Below are positions 25,590 through 33,761 of a stretch of DNA of 64,000 bases, one piece after another. Where the stretch lies: contig NZ_LT671418.1 of the NCBI RefSeq assembly GCF_900130075.1, positions 3,534,001-3,598,000 of the forward strand, written 5' to 3'. The position numbers were made by a program, and so were the translations under genes. Source of the DNA: Herminiimonas arsenitoxidans. GTDB taxonomy: Bacteria > Pseudomonadota > Gammaproteobacteria > Burkholderiales > Burkholderiaceae_D. Position 1 is the stretch's first letter, and each line of letters opens with the position of its first letter. The notes below the pieces were generated by a model, which was not told the origin of the DNA, made no database searches, and saw nothing but the letters and a program-made list of their open reading frames with translations.

Positions 25590-25997
25590 ATGCGATACGA
25601 AATCACTACAGGGCATGCATTGGAATGGCGTGAGTTGGCGGCATTGTTGACTTCGGTGGGATGGGGCGACGATTATCAAGAGACGATGCTCATGCGTTCA
25701 ATTCGTGCGTATCCATTCGTTGCACAAGCACGTGATGCTGATGGCCTACTTCTTGGATATGTCTCAGCATTCAGTGATGGCGTGTTCAGCACGATGCTTG
25801 GAGAGCTTGTGGTTCATCCAGCTACAAGAGGTCAAGGTATTGGACGAGCACTCCTGTTTGCCGTCGAAGCTGAATTTGCAGGTGTTCCCATTTATGTGAA
25901 GGCGCTGGGTGAGGCAAAGCGATTTTTTGAAGCTTGCGGTTATCGCATACCGAATGGTGAGGTAACCGTCATGTTTAAAAAACATGAAATCGCCTAG
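25590..25997 (+). CDS. GNAT family N-acetyltransferase
   Basis: 135-residue acetyl-CoA-dependent acetyltransferase. The acetyl-CoA pyrophosphate loop is VVHPATRGQGIGRALL (about residues 74-89), preceded by strand YVSAFSDGVFSTMLGELVV. The C-terminal part FFEACGYRIPNGEVTVMFKK is typical of small GNATs. Substrate unknown. The gene is AT-richer than the core genes and lies next to tRNA-Arg. Confidence 0.85.
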   Translation: MRYEITTGHALEWRELAALLTSVGWGDDYQETMLMRSIRAYPFVAQARDADGLLLGYVSAFSDGVFSTMLGELVVHPATRGQGIGRALLFAVEAEFAGVPIYVKALGEAKRFFEACGYRIPNGEVTVMFKKHEIA

Positions 25998-26065
25998 TTA
26001 GATTTCACACGATATGAATGTGAATTCGCTAATTATTTGATTTCCCTTGAAAAATCTGAAATTGT

Positions 26066-26140
26066 TGGTCCCGCCGACGAGAATCGAACTCATATCTAGC
26101 GCTTAGGAGGCACTCGTTCTATCCATTGAACTACGGCGAG
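26066..26140 (-). tRNA. tRNA-Arg (anticodon CCU)
   Basis: 75 bases on the minus strand with encoded CCA. Acceptor stem CTCGCCG/CGGCGGG with discriminator A; D arm with AATGGATA; anticodon loop CTCCTAA in stem AGTGC/GCGCT; T arm with GTTCGATTC. It decodes AGG. The fold, including the T stem, is complete. Confidence 0.95.
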
Positions 26141-26180
26141 ACGCTTGAAAGCAGGCAACACTTTGCCACTTCCGCCCGGG

Positions 26181-26186
26181 ATTATA
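26181..26186 (-). promoter_or_regulatory. Candidate -10 box of tRNA-Arg
   Basis: TATAAT on the minus strand, about 40 bases ahead of the tRNA 5' end, followed by a GC-rich stretch as in a discriminator. The -35 is weak. Confidence 0.45.
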
Positions 26187-26300
26187 GCTGACGATATGGC
26201 AAAGAATAGCGGGAAAGGCGCTGCTATCGGTACAATGCGGACTTCATTCTTTTAATTGGTCGCCCGCAATCGCGCGCGAACCTACCACCTTCAGGTATTT

Positions 26301-28208
26301 ATGGCAGTCATCTCCCTCTCGAACGCGCAGCTCGCGTTCGGCCACGTCCCGTTGCTTGATAAAGCGGAATTCTCTCTGGAAGCCGCTGAGCGCGTCGGTC
26401 TGATCGGCCGTAACGGCACTGGTAAATCGTCTTTGCTGAAAATTATTGCTGGCACCTCGAAGCTGGATGATGGTTTGTTTGTCATGCAACAAGGCATCAA
26501 GATCGCGTACGTAGAGCAGGAGCCGCATTTTTCGCAGGAAATGTCTGTATACGACGCTGTGGCGTCCGGCATGGGCGATATGCAGGCCTTGCTGACGGAA
26601 TACGATGCGCTGACTGGTCAGTTCGGTGGCGATGACGACGAAGCCTTGATGGAACGCATGCACGACATTCAAGTCAAGCTAGATGCAGCCGATGCGTGGA
26701 ATCTGAATCACAAGGTTGAGGCGACGCTGGATCGCTTGAATCTGGTCAAGGATTCGCTGATGGGCACTTTGTCCGGTGGTATGCAGAAGCGCGTTGCGCT
26801 GGCGCGCGCGTTGGTGAGTGCACCTGATGTGTTGCTGCTCGATGAGCCGACCAACCATTTAGACTTTACCTCGATTCTTTGGCTCGAAGGTTTGCTGCGT
26901 GATTACAAAGGCAGCGTGCTGTTCATTACCCATGATCGTAGTTTTTTGGATAACGTTGCTACGCGCATCATTGAACTGGATCGCGGTCGCTTGCTGTCGT
27001 TCCCGGGTAACTTCAGCGCGTATCAAATCCGCAAGGCTGAGCAACTGGAAATCGAAGAAGTCGAAAACGCGAAGTTTGATAAATTCCTCGCGCAGGAAGA
27101 AGTCTGGATCCGTAAAGGTGTACAAGCACGCCGTACACGTGATGAAGGCCGTGTGCGCCGTCTGGAAGCATTGCGTTTGTCGCGTAGCGCGCGTCGCGAG
27201 CAACAAGGTCAGGTCAAGCTGGATGTATCGTCTGGTGATCGTTCCGGCAAGATCGTGGCCGAGCTGGAAAACATCAACAAGGTCTATGGCGACAAAGTGA
27301 TCGTCAAGGATTTCACCGCAACGATTCTGCGTGGCGATAAAGTTGGTTTGATCGGTTTGAACGGCGCGGGTAAAACTACCTTGCTGAAAATGATTCTGGG
27401 GCAGGAAGAGCCAGATTCGGGCACCGTCAAGCAAGGTACCAAATTGCAGATCGCGTACTTCGATCAGATGCGCGCGCAGCTCGATGAAAACGCCAGTCTG
27501 GCCGATACTATCGCGCCGGGTAGCGATTGGGTCGAGATCAACGGTCAGCGCAAGCACGTGATGACTTATTTGAACGACTTCCTGTTCGCTCCGGAACGTG
27601 CACGTTCGCCTGTCAAATCATTGTCGGGTGGTGAACGTAATCGTTTGTTGCTGGCGCGTTTGTTTGCCAAACCAGCTAACGTCTTGGTGCTCGATGAACC
27701 GACCAATGATTTGGATATCGATACGCTGGAACTGCTGGAAGAATTGCTGGAAGATTACGAAGGCACCGTGTTCCTGGTCAGCCATGATCGCACCTTCCTC
27801 GACAACGTCGTTACGCAAGTGATCGTTGCAGAGGGTAATGGCTTGTGGCGCGAATATATCGGCGGCTATACCGATTGGGAGCGTGTGCGTCCTGCTGCGA
27901 TTCCAGCTGGTTCGCCTAAAGGTACTGGCAAAGTTGAAGCTAAAACTGAAGCCGTATCGTCGCAAGCTGCACCGGCTGCGAAGCAGAAAAAGCTGAGCTA
28001 TAAAGAGCAGCGCGAGATCGATGCGTTGCCGGCCCTGATTGCGCAACTCGAAGAAGAGCAAAAAGCGATTACGGAGAAACTGGCCGATCCCGCCATTTAT
28101 ACCAAGCAGGCAGATGAAGCAAAACGACTGAATCAGCGTTTCGCAGAAATCGATGGTTTGTTGCTGGAAGCGTTGGAGAAGTGGGAAGCGATAGAAGCAC
28201 GCGGCTAA
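26301..28208 (+). CDS. uup: ABC-F family ATPase Uup
   Basis: 635-residue soluble protein with two ATPase domains and no membrane part. Walker A motifs are GRNGTGKSS (about residues 36-44) and GLNGAGKTT; signatures LSGGMQKRVALARAL and LSGGERNRLLLARL; Walker B LLLDEPTNHLD and LVLDEPTNDLD. A C-terminal coiled coil (AKQKKLSYKEQREIDALPAL) identifies Uup. It acts on ribosomes or branched DNA and limits transposon excision. The start was set at the ATG of MAVISLSNAQ. Confidence 0.93.
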   Translation: MAVISLSNAQLAFGHVPLLDKAEFSLEAAERVGLIGRNGTGKSSLLKIIAGTSKLDDGLFVMQQGIKIAYVEQEPHFSQEMSVYDAVASGMGDMQALLTEYDALTGQFGGDDDEALMERMHDIQVKLDAADAWNLNHKVEATLDRLNLVKDSLMGTLSGGMQKRVALARALVSAPDVLLLDEPTNHLDFTSILWLEGLLRDYKGSVLFITHDRSFLDNVATRIIELDRGRLLSFPGNFSAYQIRKAEQLEIEEVENAKFDKFLAQEEVWIRKGVQARRTRDEGRVRRLEALRLSRSARREQQGQVKLDVSSGDRSGKIVAELENINKVYGDKVIVKDFTATILRGDKVGLIGLNGAGKTTLLKMILGQEEPDSGTVKQGTKLQIAYFDQMRAQLDENASLADTIAPGSDWVEINGQRKHVMTYLNDFLFAPERARSPVKSLSGGERNRLLLARLFAKPANVLVLDEPTNDLDIDTLELLEELLEDYEGTVFLVSHDRTFLDNVVTQVIVAEGNGLWREYIGGYTDWERVRPAAIPAGSPKGTGKVEAKTEAVSSQAAPAAKQKKLSYKEQREIDALPALIAQLEEEQKAITEKLADPAIYTKQADEAKRLNQRFAEIDGLLLEALEKWEAIEARG

Positions 28209-28230
28209 ACTACGTCGCTTCATAAACGGA

Positions 28231-28266
28231 GATCGTTGTTATTCGCACGCGGGAATAACAACGATC
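28231..28266. terminator. 14-bp perfect hairpin between uup and the SirB1-like gene
   Basis: GATCGTTGTTATTC pairs fully with GAATAACAACGATC around an 8-base loop. It lies between two convergent genes and has no T-tract, so its terminator role is inferred. Confidence 0.6.
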
Positions 28267-28274
28267 AACGCAAA

Positions 28275-29114
28275 CTAGTTCAAGCGCCCGATTGCATCGC
28301 GCAACTTCGGCAGATGTGCACGTAACTCCGTAGTATCCATCGCATACGGCCTATGTTTGATGTAAGCCTCTAAATCCTGCAAGGCAGCTTGCGGACATTC
28401 CAGATTCATATACGCAATGCCACGATCACGTCGTTCGGCGATTTCATGCGGTAATAAAATCAATAGTCTTTCCTGTACTTCCAGCAAACGCTGCCAGCGT
28501 TCCTGTTGCATGAAGAGTGTTTTCAGATTGCGTAGCATGCGTACCAGGATGTCGCGCGGGCTGGCGGCATCGAGATAAGCCGTGAGTTGAAAGTCATCAG
28601 GGAAGTCTTGTTCCATGATGTAAGGCTCGACGCGTTCTTCCAACTCCTCACGTGACAGGCTGGCACCGTTGAATGGGTCCAGCACGACCTGACCAGATTG
28701 CACTGACAACTTCATCAGGAAATGTCCGGGAAATGAAATCCCTTGCACATCCAGATCGATCTGTTGTGCCAGCTCCATGTACAGCACGGCGAGCGAAATC
28801 GGGATGCCGCGCCGCGTACTGATCACGTGGTGCAGATAGCTGTTTTCTGGATTGTAGTAATCGTTGACGTTGCCGCTGAAGCCGAGCTCATTATAGAAAT
28901 AATGATTTAACATCCGCAGTTTCTGCATGGTAGATGCGTCATCGGGAAGGCGTTGTTTTAATCTGGCTGCGAGCGTATCGACTTCCGCTTGCGATGCGGC
29001 CAGATCAAGATTCGGTTCGGCATCCTGTGCGATTGCCAATGCAGCTTCAAACAATGGGATGCTGTCGTCCTGCTGCACCAGCGTAGAAAAGTATTCGAGA
29101 GATTGGATCGTCAT
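28275..29114 (-). CDS. SirB1-like transglutaminase-fold / TPR protein
   Basis: 279 residues. The N-terminal transglutaminase-like domain has YYNPENSYLHHVISTRRGIP and SFPGHFLMKL, with VLDPFNGASL, as in SirB1/YchA proteins. The C-terminal third contains helical TPR-like repeats (RWQRLLEVQERLLILLPHEI and RDRGIAYMNLECPQAALQDL). Catalysis is unproven in the family. It is 59 bases after murJ on the same strand. Confidence 0.85.
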   Translation of the reverse strand: MTIQSLEYFSTLVQQDDSIPLFEAALAIAQDAEPNLDLAASQAEVDTLAARLKQRLPDDASTMQKLRMLNHYFYNELGFSGNVNDYYNPENSYLHHVISTRRGIPISLAVLYMELAQQIDLDVQGISFPGHFLMKLSVQSGQVVLDPFNGASLSREELEERVEPYIMEQDFPDDFQLTAYLDAASPRDILVRMLRNLKTLFMQQERWQRLLEVQERLLILLPHEIAERRDRGIAYMNLECPQAALQDLEAYIKHRPYAMDTTELRAHLPKLRDAIGRLN

Positions 29115-29173
29115 AAGCCTCCATCATAACGATGATGCAGTGAATGTGCAGACCTTCGTTCCAGCTCTTGCAA

Positions 29174-30724
29174 TCAGCGGGCGATACGTTTGAAATCCCG
29201 GAAGCGGAATCCCATGGCCAATAATGCGCCAAAATAGCTGGCACCGCACGCCGCCATGACAATTAATAATGCACCGATCCGGTGAAATGGCGTCGCTCGT
29301 AATTCAACCCAATCGAAGTGTCCAGCAACCCATAAGGCGATGCCGCCCATTAAAAAGAGTGCGCCAGTCAAGCGGATCAAGAACATGCGCCAGCCGGGAA
29401 GGGCTGTGTAGATGCCGCGACGCTTCAAGCCCCAGTATAAGAAGGCTGCATTCAGACAAGCACCCAAGCCGATGGAAAGCGCCAAGCCTGCATGTGCAAT
29501 CCATGGCACGAAGATCAAATTCATCAACTGTGTGGCGATCAAGACGCCAATCGCGATTTTGACTGGGGTTTTGATGTTCTGTTGAGCGTAAAAGCCTGGT
29601 GCCAGAATCTTCACGAGGATCAGGCCGATCAGCCCGACGCCATAAGCAACCAAGGCGCGCGATGTCATATCTACCGACAGCGCATTGAATTTACCGTAGT
29701 GAAACAGCGTTGCCGTTAAAGGTTCGGAGATAGTGGCAAGGCCGACGGCGCAAGGCAGTGCGAGCAGGAAAGTCAGGCGTAAGCCCCAATCGAGCAGCGA
29801 GGAATATTCTTCCGTATTGCCTTCAAAATTGGCTTTAGACAGGCTAGGCAGCAGGATGGTACCCAGTGCCACGCCCAGCAAGGCGGTCGGGAATTCCATC
29901 AGTCGATCAGCATAGGACAGCCACGATACGCTGCCGCTTTCCAAGCGGGAGGCGATATTGGTATTGATCATCAAGCTGATTTGCGCAGCAGACACGGCAA
30001 ATACTGCCGGTCCCATTTTGCTCAAGACTTTGCGTACGCCGGCATCGCCCAGACTAGCAAAAGGATTTTTGGAAAAGCGCGGCAGCATGCCGATTTTTAG
30101 TAAAGCCGGTATCTGGATCGCCATCTGTAAGACGCCACCAATTACAACCGCAATCGCCATCGCATAAATTGGCTGATCCAGATGCGGCGCCAGGAATAGC
30201 GTTGCGAGGATAAATGAGAGATTTAATAAAACGGGCGTAAAAGCGGGAATTTTGAATTCGCGCCAGGTATTCAGGATGCCGCCGCTGAGCGCGACGAAGG
30301 CCATGAAGCCGATGTAAGGAAACATCACACGTGTCATCCATACCGACGCATCGAATATTTCTGACTTGGCTTTGAGACCAGTTGCGATCAAGTAAACAAT
30401 AAACGGTGTGGCAATCACGCCGATCAGGCAGGTTAGCAACATCGTCCACATTAGGACCGTTGCCACATGGTCAACCAGGCTTTTGGTCGCTTCCTCGCCT
30501 TTTTGGCTCTTGTATTCGGCCAAAATCGGGACGAATGCCTGCGAAAATGCCCCTTCGGCGAATAATCGACGTAGCAGATTGGGGATGCGAAATGCGATAT
30601 TGAACGCATCGGTATAGGCAGATGCGCCAAATGCACGGGCAAACAGGATCTCGCGGACCAGTCCTGTTACACGAGAAACCATCGTCATACCGGAGACCGC
30701 CGCAAGCGTTTTGTGCAAGTTCAT
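29174..30724 (-). CDS. murJ: Lipid II flippase MurJ
   Basis: Inner-membrane flippase of 516 residues and 14 helices (MOP superfamily) that moves lipid II during peptidoglycan synthesis. Start MNLHKTLAAVSGMTMVSRVT is typical, with the RIPNLLRRLFAEGAFSQAFV block (about residues 47-66) and an essential Arg in each. It is divergent from rpsT, a common pair in beta- and gammaproteobacteria. Confidence 0.96.
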   Translation of the reverse strand: MNLHKTLAAVSGMTMVSRVTGLVREILFARAFGASAYTDAFNIAFRIPNLLRRLFAEGAFSQAFVPILAEYKSQKGEEATKSLVDHVATVLMWTMLLTCLIGVIATPFIVYLIATGLKAKSEIFDASVWMTRVMFPYIGFMAFVALSGGILNTWREFKIPAFTPVLLNLSFILATLFLAPHLDQPIYAMAIAVVIGGVLQMAIQIPALLKIGMLPRFSKNPFASLGDAGVRKVLSKMGPAVFAVSAAQISLMINTNIASRLESGSVSWLSYADRLMEFPTALLGVALGTILLPSLSKANFEGNTEEYSSLLDWGLRLTFLLALPCAVGLATISEPLTATLFHYGKFNALSVDMTSRALVAYGVGLIGLILVKILAPGFYAQQNIKTPVKIAIGVLIATQLMNLIFVPWIAHAGLALSIGLGACLNAAFLYWGLKRRGIYTALPGWRMFLIRLTGALFLMGGIALWVAGHFDWVELRATPFHRIGALLIVMAACGASYFGALLAMGFRFRDFKRIAR

Positions 30725-31053
30725 GGGGCGGAATTATAGCTGTTCAATACAAAACGATGGGTGCATACGAGGTCCGTTGCTAGAGATAGCGGTTAGTGCT
30801 TACTTCCATGGGATAATTCAATCCAGCCGCATATTTATTTAATATGTTGCCGTATATCATGCGCCGGAGAGTGGTGTTATTAAACATGCATTTAATGGCG
30901 AAATCCGGTTTGTTGCAATAATCTTGCAAGTACAGCAGCATCTATTTGCCTGATTGAGAAAATACGGCTATAATCTGCAGCTTCACAGAATTCTGTCTCA
31001 CTAATATGCGTGTTTGCGAATGCGCGTCGACCCTGTTTTAGGAAATAATATTC
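30725..31053. promoter_or_regulatory. murJ-rpsT divergent intergenic region with rpsT promoter
   Basis: 329 bases. The rpsT promoter is TTGCCT (30946-30951), 17-base spacer, TATAAT (30969-30974), about 80 bases before the start. No other gene is seen. The leader of rpsT (about 73 bases) is where autoregulation by S20 would act. Confidence 0.7.
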
Positions 31054-31317
31054 ATGGCAAATACCGCACAAGCACGCAAACGCGCTCGTCAAGCAGTTAA
31101 GCAAAACGCTCACAATTCCAGCCAGCGTTCCACGCTGCGTACAGCTGTTAAAGCTGTTCGTAAGGCAATTGAAGCGGGCGACAAAGCTGCTGCAGCGCAA
31201 GTTTTCCTGGCTTCCGTGTCGACGATCGATCGTATCGCTGACAAGAAAATCATCCACAAAAACAAAGCAGCACGTCATAAAAGCCGCCTCGCAGCAGCTT
31301 TGAAAGCGCTGGCTTAA
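31054..31317 (+). CDS. rpsT: 30S ribosomal protein S20
   Basis: Small-subunit primary binding protein, 87 residues, Ala/Lys/Arg-rich. It begins [20 protein letters not shown] and includes the [20 protein letters not shown] and [18 protein letters not shown] blocks. A strong terminator follows 45 bases after the stop. Confidence 0.97.
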   Translation: MANTAQARKRARQAVKQNAHNSSQRSTLRTAVKAVRKAIEAGDKAAAAQVFLASVSTIDRIADKKIIHKNKAARHKSRLAAALKALA

Positions 31318-31362
31318 TAGTTTTTGTCGCTGCGGCAGTTGCGCAGCGTTAAGCAAGACATT

Positions 31363-31399
31363 AAAAACCCCACACGATTTTGGCCGTGTGGGGTTTTTG
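31363..31399 (+). terminator. Intrinsic terminator of rpsT
   Basis: ACCCCACAC/GTGTGGGGT stem with a run of A before and T5 after. It may also serve the convergent DUF192 gene. Confidence 0.9.
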
Positions 31400-31440
31400 T
31401 TTGCGTACGGCATTAGAGAAATGCCGTATTGAAATCATGT

Positions 31441-31893
31441 TTACTGGGTCTTCGGCAATCCATCGATAGTGCTGCCTGGCTTGAGATTCTTTTGCTTGAA
31501 CCAGCCTTCATTCATTTCCAGCGCATAAGGCACAGGCCTTTTTGAGCAATGTGACTCCAGGCTTTGTGGCTTCATATCTTCGATATTCACGATCTTGCCG
31601 TCGGCATCAATAAAGGCGACCGAGAGTGGAATCAAAGTGTTCTTCATCCACATACACACGCCGGCCGGTGCGCCAAACAGAAAAACCATGCCTTCGTTTG
31701 GCCCCATGCTTTTGCGGAACATCAGGCCTTGCTGACGCTCGGCTTCATTGGCAACAACCTCTGCCTTGATGACATTCATCCCTGCAGTTAATGGGATGAC
31801 AGGGAATTTCTTATCTTGCGCGTACGCAGAGCTGACTGCCAAGGTAGACGTCAGTGTGATGGCCATGGCGCAAGTGCTAAAGAATTTATTCAT
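31441..31893 (-). CDS. Secreted DUF192 family protein
   Basis: 150 residues with a signal peptide (residues 1-25, cut after AYAQ). The DUF192 domain carries the signature AERQQGLMFRKSMGPNEGMV, followed by CMWMKNTLIPLSVAFIDADG. Function unknown; the fold is a small beta sandwich found in periplasmic or membrane-anchored proteins. Cys82 in GVCMWM is invariant in the family. It stands alone. Confidence 0.88.
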   Translation of the reverse strand: MNKFFSTCAMAITLTSTLAVSSAYAQDKKFPVIPLTAGMNVIKAEVVANEAERQQGLMFRKSMGPNEGMVFLFGAPAGVCMWMKNTLIPLSVAFIDADGKIVNIEDMKPQSLESHCSKRPVPYALEMNEGWFKQKNLKPGSTIDGLPKTQ

Positions 31894-31997
31894 GTGCTTG
31901 TTTGGGTAAGTGGGGGTGAGGGCAAGGTGAGTGTAATTGAAAACAATAGCGCGCGTTTCTTCTCATCTGGTGCTGTAATTGACTCGCAATAAGTCTT

Positions 31998-32564
31998 CTA
32001 GTTCGTCAGTCCTAGCTCTGCGACCGAAATTTCACGCCATTCACCCGGCCACAAAGGATGGGTTTGTAGCGAAATCGCACCGATGGCGATGCGTACCAGT
32101 CGCAAAGTGGGGTGGCCAACCGCCCCTGTCATACGGCGCACCTGTCGATTTTTCCCTTCCGCTAGAGTAATTGCCAGCCAGCTGGTGGGGGCATTGGCAC
32201 GTTCGCGTATCGGTGGGTTGCGTGGCCACAACCAATCTGGTTCTGCTACACGTTTGACTTCGCATTCTTGCGTGATGAAATCGCCCAGATCAAGCGGTGC
32301 GTGTAATCGTGCCAGTGTTTGAGCGTCCGGCACGCCTTCTACCTGAACCAGATAGGTTTTGGTGTGCTTGCGATCAGGATGGCTGATCGCATGCTGCAGC
32401 TTGCCGTCATCGGTGAGCAGCAATAAGCCCTCACTATCGGCATCCAGTCGTCCCGCTGGGTAGATATTCGGTATGTCTATGTGGTCGGCCAGAGATTTGC
32501 GCGTGGGATGCGGCGAAAACTGGCACATCGTTTGGAAGGGCTTGTTAAACAGAATCAGGGGCAT
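31998..32564 (-). CDS. rluE: 23S rRNA pseudouridine(2457) synthase RluE
   Basis: RsuA/RluE-type pseudouridine synthase without S4 domain, 188 residues. The catalytic aspartate lies in GRLDADSEGLLLLTDD (about residues 38-53), with LAEGKNRQVRRMTGAVGHPTL as the second motif. Modifies U2457 of 23S rRNA in E. coli. The C-terminus HPLWPGEWREISVAELG fits RluE. Another RsuA-family specificity is possible, but the absence of S4 favours RluE. Confidence 0.88.
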   Translation of the reverse strand: MPLILFNKPFQTMCQFSPHPTRKSLADHIDIPNIYPAGRLDADSEGLLLLTDDGKLQHAISHPDRKHTKTYLVQVEGVPDAQTLARLHAPLDLGDFITQECEVKRVAEPDWLWPRNPPIRERANAPTSWLAITLAEGKNRQVRRMTGAVGHPTLRLVRIAIGAISLQTHPLWPGEWREISVAELGLTN

Positions 32565-32862
32565 GGTTAAAACGTGCGGTGTGGTGGTTGCCGACTGTGG
32601 GTGCTGAACTGCGATAGTAAAGAGATTTTGCTGAATGCGATATCAAAACTAGTTGGTAAATCGATTGCTGTGAGGAAAATACATGATGACTTTTCTCGCT
32701 TGATGGAAGGTTGGGCTTGGGCGTTAGCTTTGGGTTTTTGAAAGATGATGATTGCAAATTGTGAATGACATGCCAGTGATCATCCTTTATCGAACTGGTT
32801 CATAGTCGTGACAGGAGAGGCTGAATTTTTGTATTTAGCCCTCAATGGTTTCAGTTCAGCCA
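32565..32862. other. Non-coding stretch between rluE and cold-shock gene
   Basis: 298 bases with no supported gene and no clear hairpin; nothing else was recognised in it. Confidence 0.4.
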
Positions 32863-32891
32863 TAAAAAAACCCCGCCGAAGCGGGGTTTTT
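32863..32891 (-). terminator. Intrinsic terminator of the cold-shock gene
   Basis: CCCCGC-CGAA-GCGGGG with an A7 run on the plus strand, that is, T7 on the minus strand. It begins 17 bases past the stop. Confidence 0.9.
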
Positions 32892-32908
32892 CGCAAGTGC
32901 CTTAAGAA

Positions 32909-33112
32909 TTAAGGAGCTTGAATGTTGGAAGCTTGCTTGCCTTTAGGGCCTTGCGTGACTTCGAACTGTACTTTCTGACCTTCTTTGAGGGTCTTGAAGC
33001 CGTTCATCTGGATTGCGGAAAAGTGTGCAAACAAATCTTCACCGCCGTCATCCGGAGTGATAAAGCCGAAGCCCTTAGAATCGTTGAACCATTTGACGGT
33101 ACCTGTTGCCAT
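32909..33112 (-). CDS. Cold-shock protein, CspA family
   Basis: 67-residue single-stranded nucleic acid-binding beta barrel. RNP motifs are [10 protein letters not shown] (14-23) and DLFAHFSAI (27-35). Starts [11 protein letters not shown]. An RNA chaperone acting as an antiterminator or translational helper in related species. It has a long 5' region of over 100 bases, as is usual for csp genes, and is divergent from clpS. Confidence 0.95.
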   Translation of the reverse strand: MATGTVKWFNDSKGFGFITPDDGGEDLFAHFSAIQMNGFKTLKEGQKVQFEVTQGPKGKQASNIQAP

Positions 33113-33452
33113 AAAAAGCGTCTTTCTAATATAGACTTAATCACACGAGCCGCAAAAGAAAGAAGCCTCGCTTAACGTTGCCCCTCCTAAAACCTGCTCA
33201 CTTCGTATTGACAAGCCATTGTTGTCAAGCATGTCAATAAGATTCATTCTTTACGCAATAAATATAAAAGTCAAGATGTTTTGGTAGCGTTGTTGCAAGT
33301 TTATTTTGTGTGGGAAATAAGGGGAGTGCTCTTGATTTCTTGTATTTGATCGTCATCTGCGTCTTCAAGAGAAAACGCGTAAGATTAAATTAATTTGTAT
33401 CTCTGTTCTTCTGAGCATTGTGCACACGGTTGAACGTATTAGAATAAGACTT
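33113..33452. promoter_or_regulatory. csp-clpS divergent region
   Basis: 340 bases, AT-rich, without a gene. It holds an inverted repeat TTGACAA-7-TTGTCAA at 33208-33228, a hairpin or operator within the cold-shock gene leader. An AGGAGG-like run at 33183-33190 (minus strand) is not followed by a start codon. Exact promoters could not be set. Confidence 0.45.
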
Positions 33453-33761
33453 ATGGCAATTAAGCATGATGATGGTACGGTCCTTATGCGGCAAGAGCAA
33501 AAACTCAAGCCGCCGTCTATGTATCAGGTGTTATTGCTGAATGACGATTACACGCCAATGGAATTTGTCGTGATGGTCCTTCAGGAATACTTTAGTAAAG
33601 ATCGTGAGACAGCAACGCAAATCATGCTCATGGTTCACCGCGACGGAAAAGGTATTTGTGGCGTGTATCCGAAGGATATTGCGTCTACGAAAGTTGAGCT
33701 GGTTTTGAACCACGCCCGGAAAGCAGGGCACCCCCTGCAGTGCGTGATGGAGGAAGTATGA
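33453..33761 (+). CDS. clpS: ATP-dependent Clp protease adaptor ClpS
   Basis: 102-residue N-recognin that delivers N-degron substrates to ClpAP. The start at 33453 gives [20 protein letters not shown]; the frame is open further up but without similarity. The binding core is [20 protein letters not shown] (about residues 24-43) and [20 protein letters not shown], with the hydrophobic pocket residues near NDDYT. The stop overlaps the clpA start (ATGA). Confidence 0.95.
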   Translation: MAIKHDDGTVLMRQEQKLKPPSMYQVLLLNDDYTPMEFVVMVLQEYFSKDRETATQIMLMVHRDGKGICGVYPKDIASTKVELVLNHARKAGHPLQCVMEEV

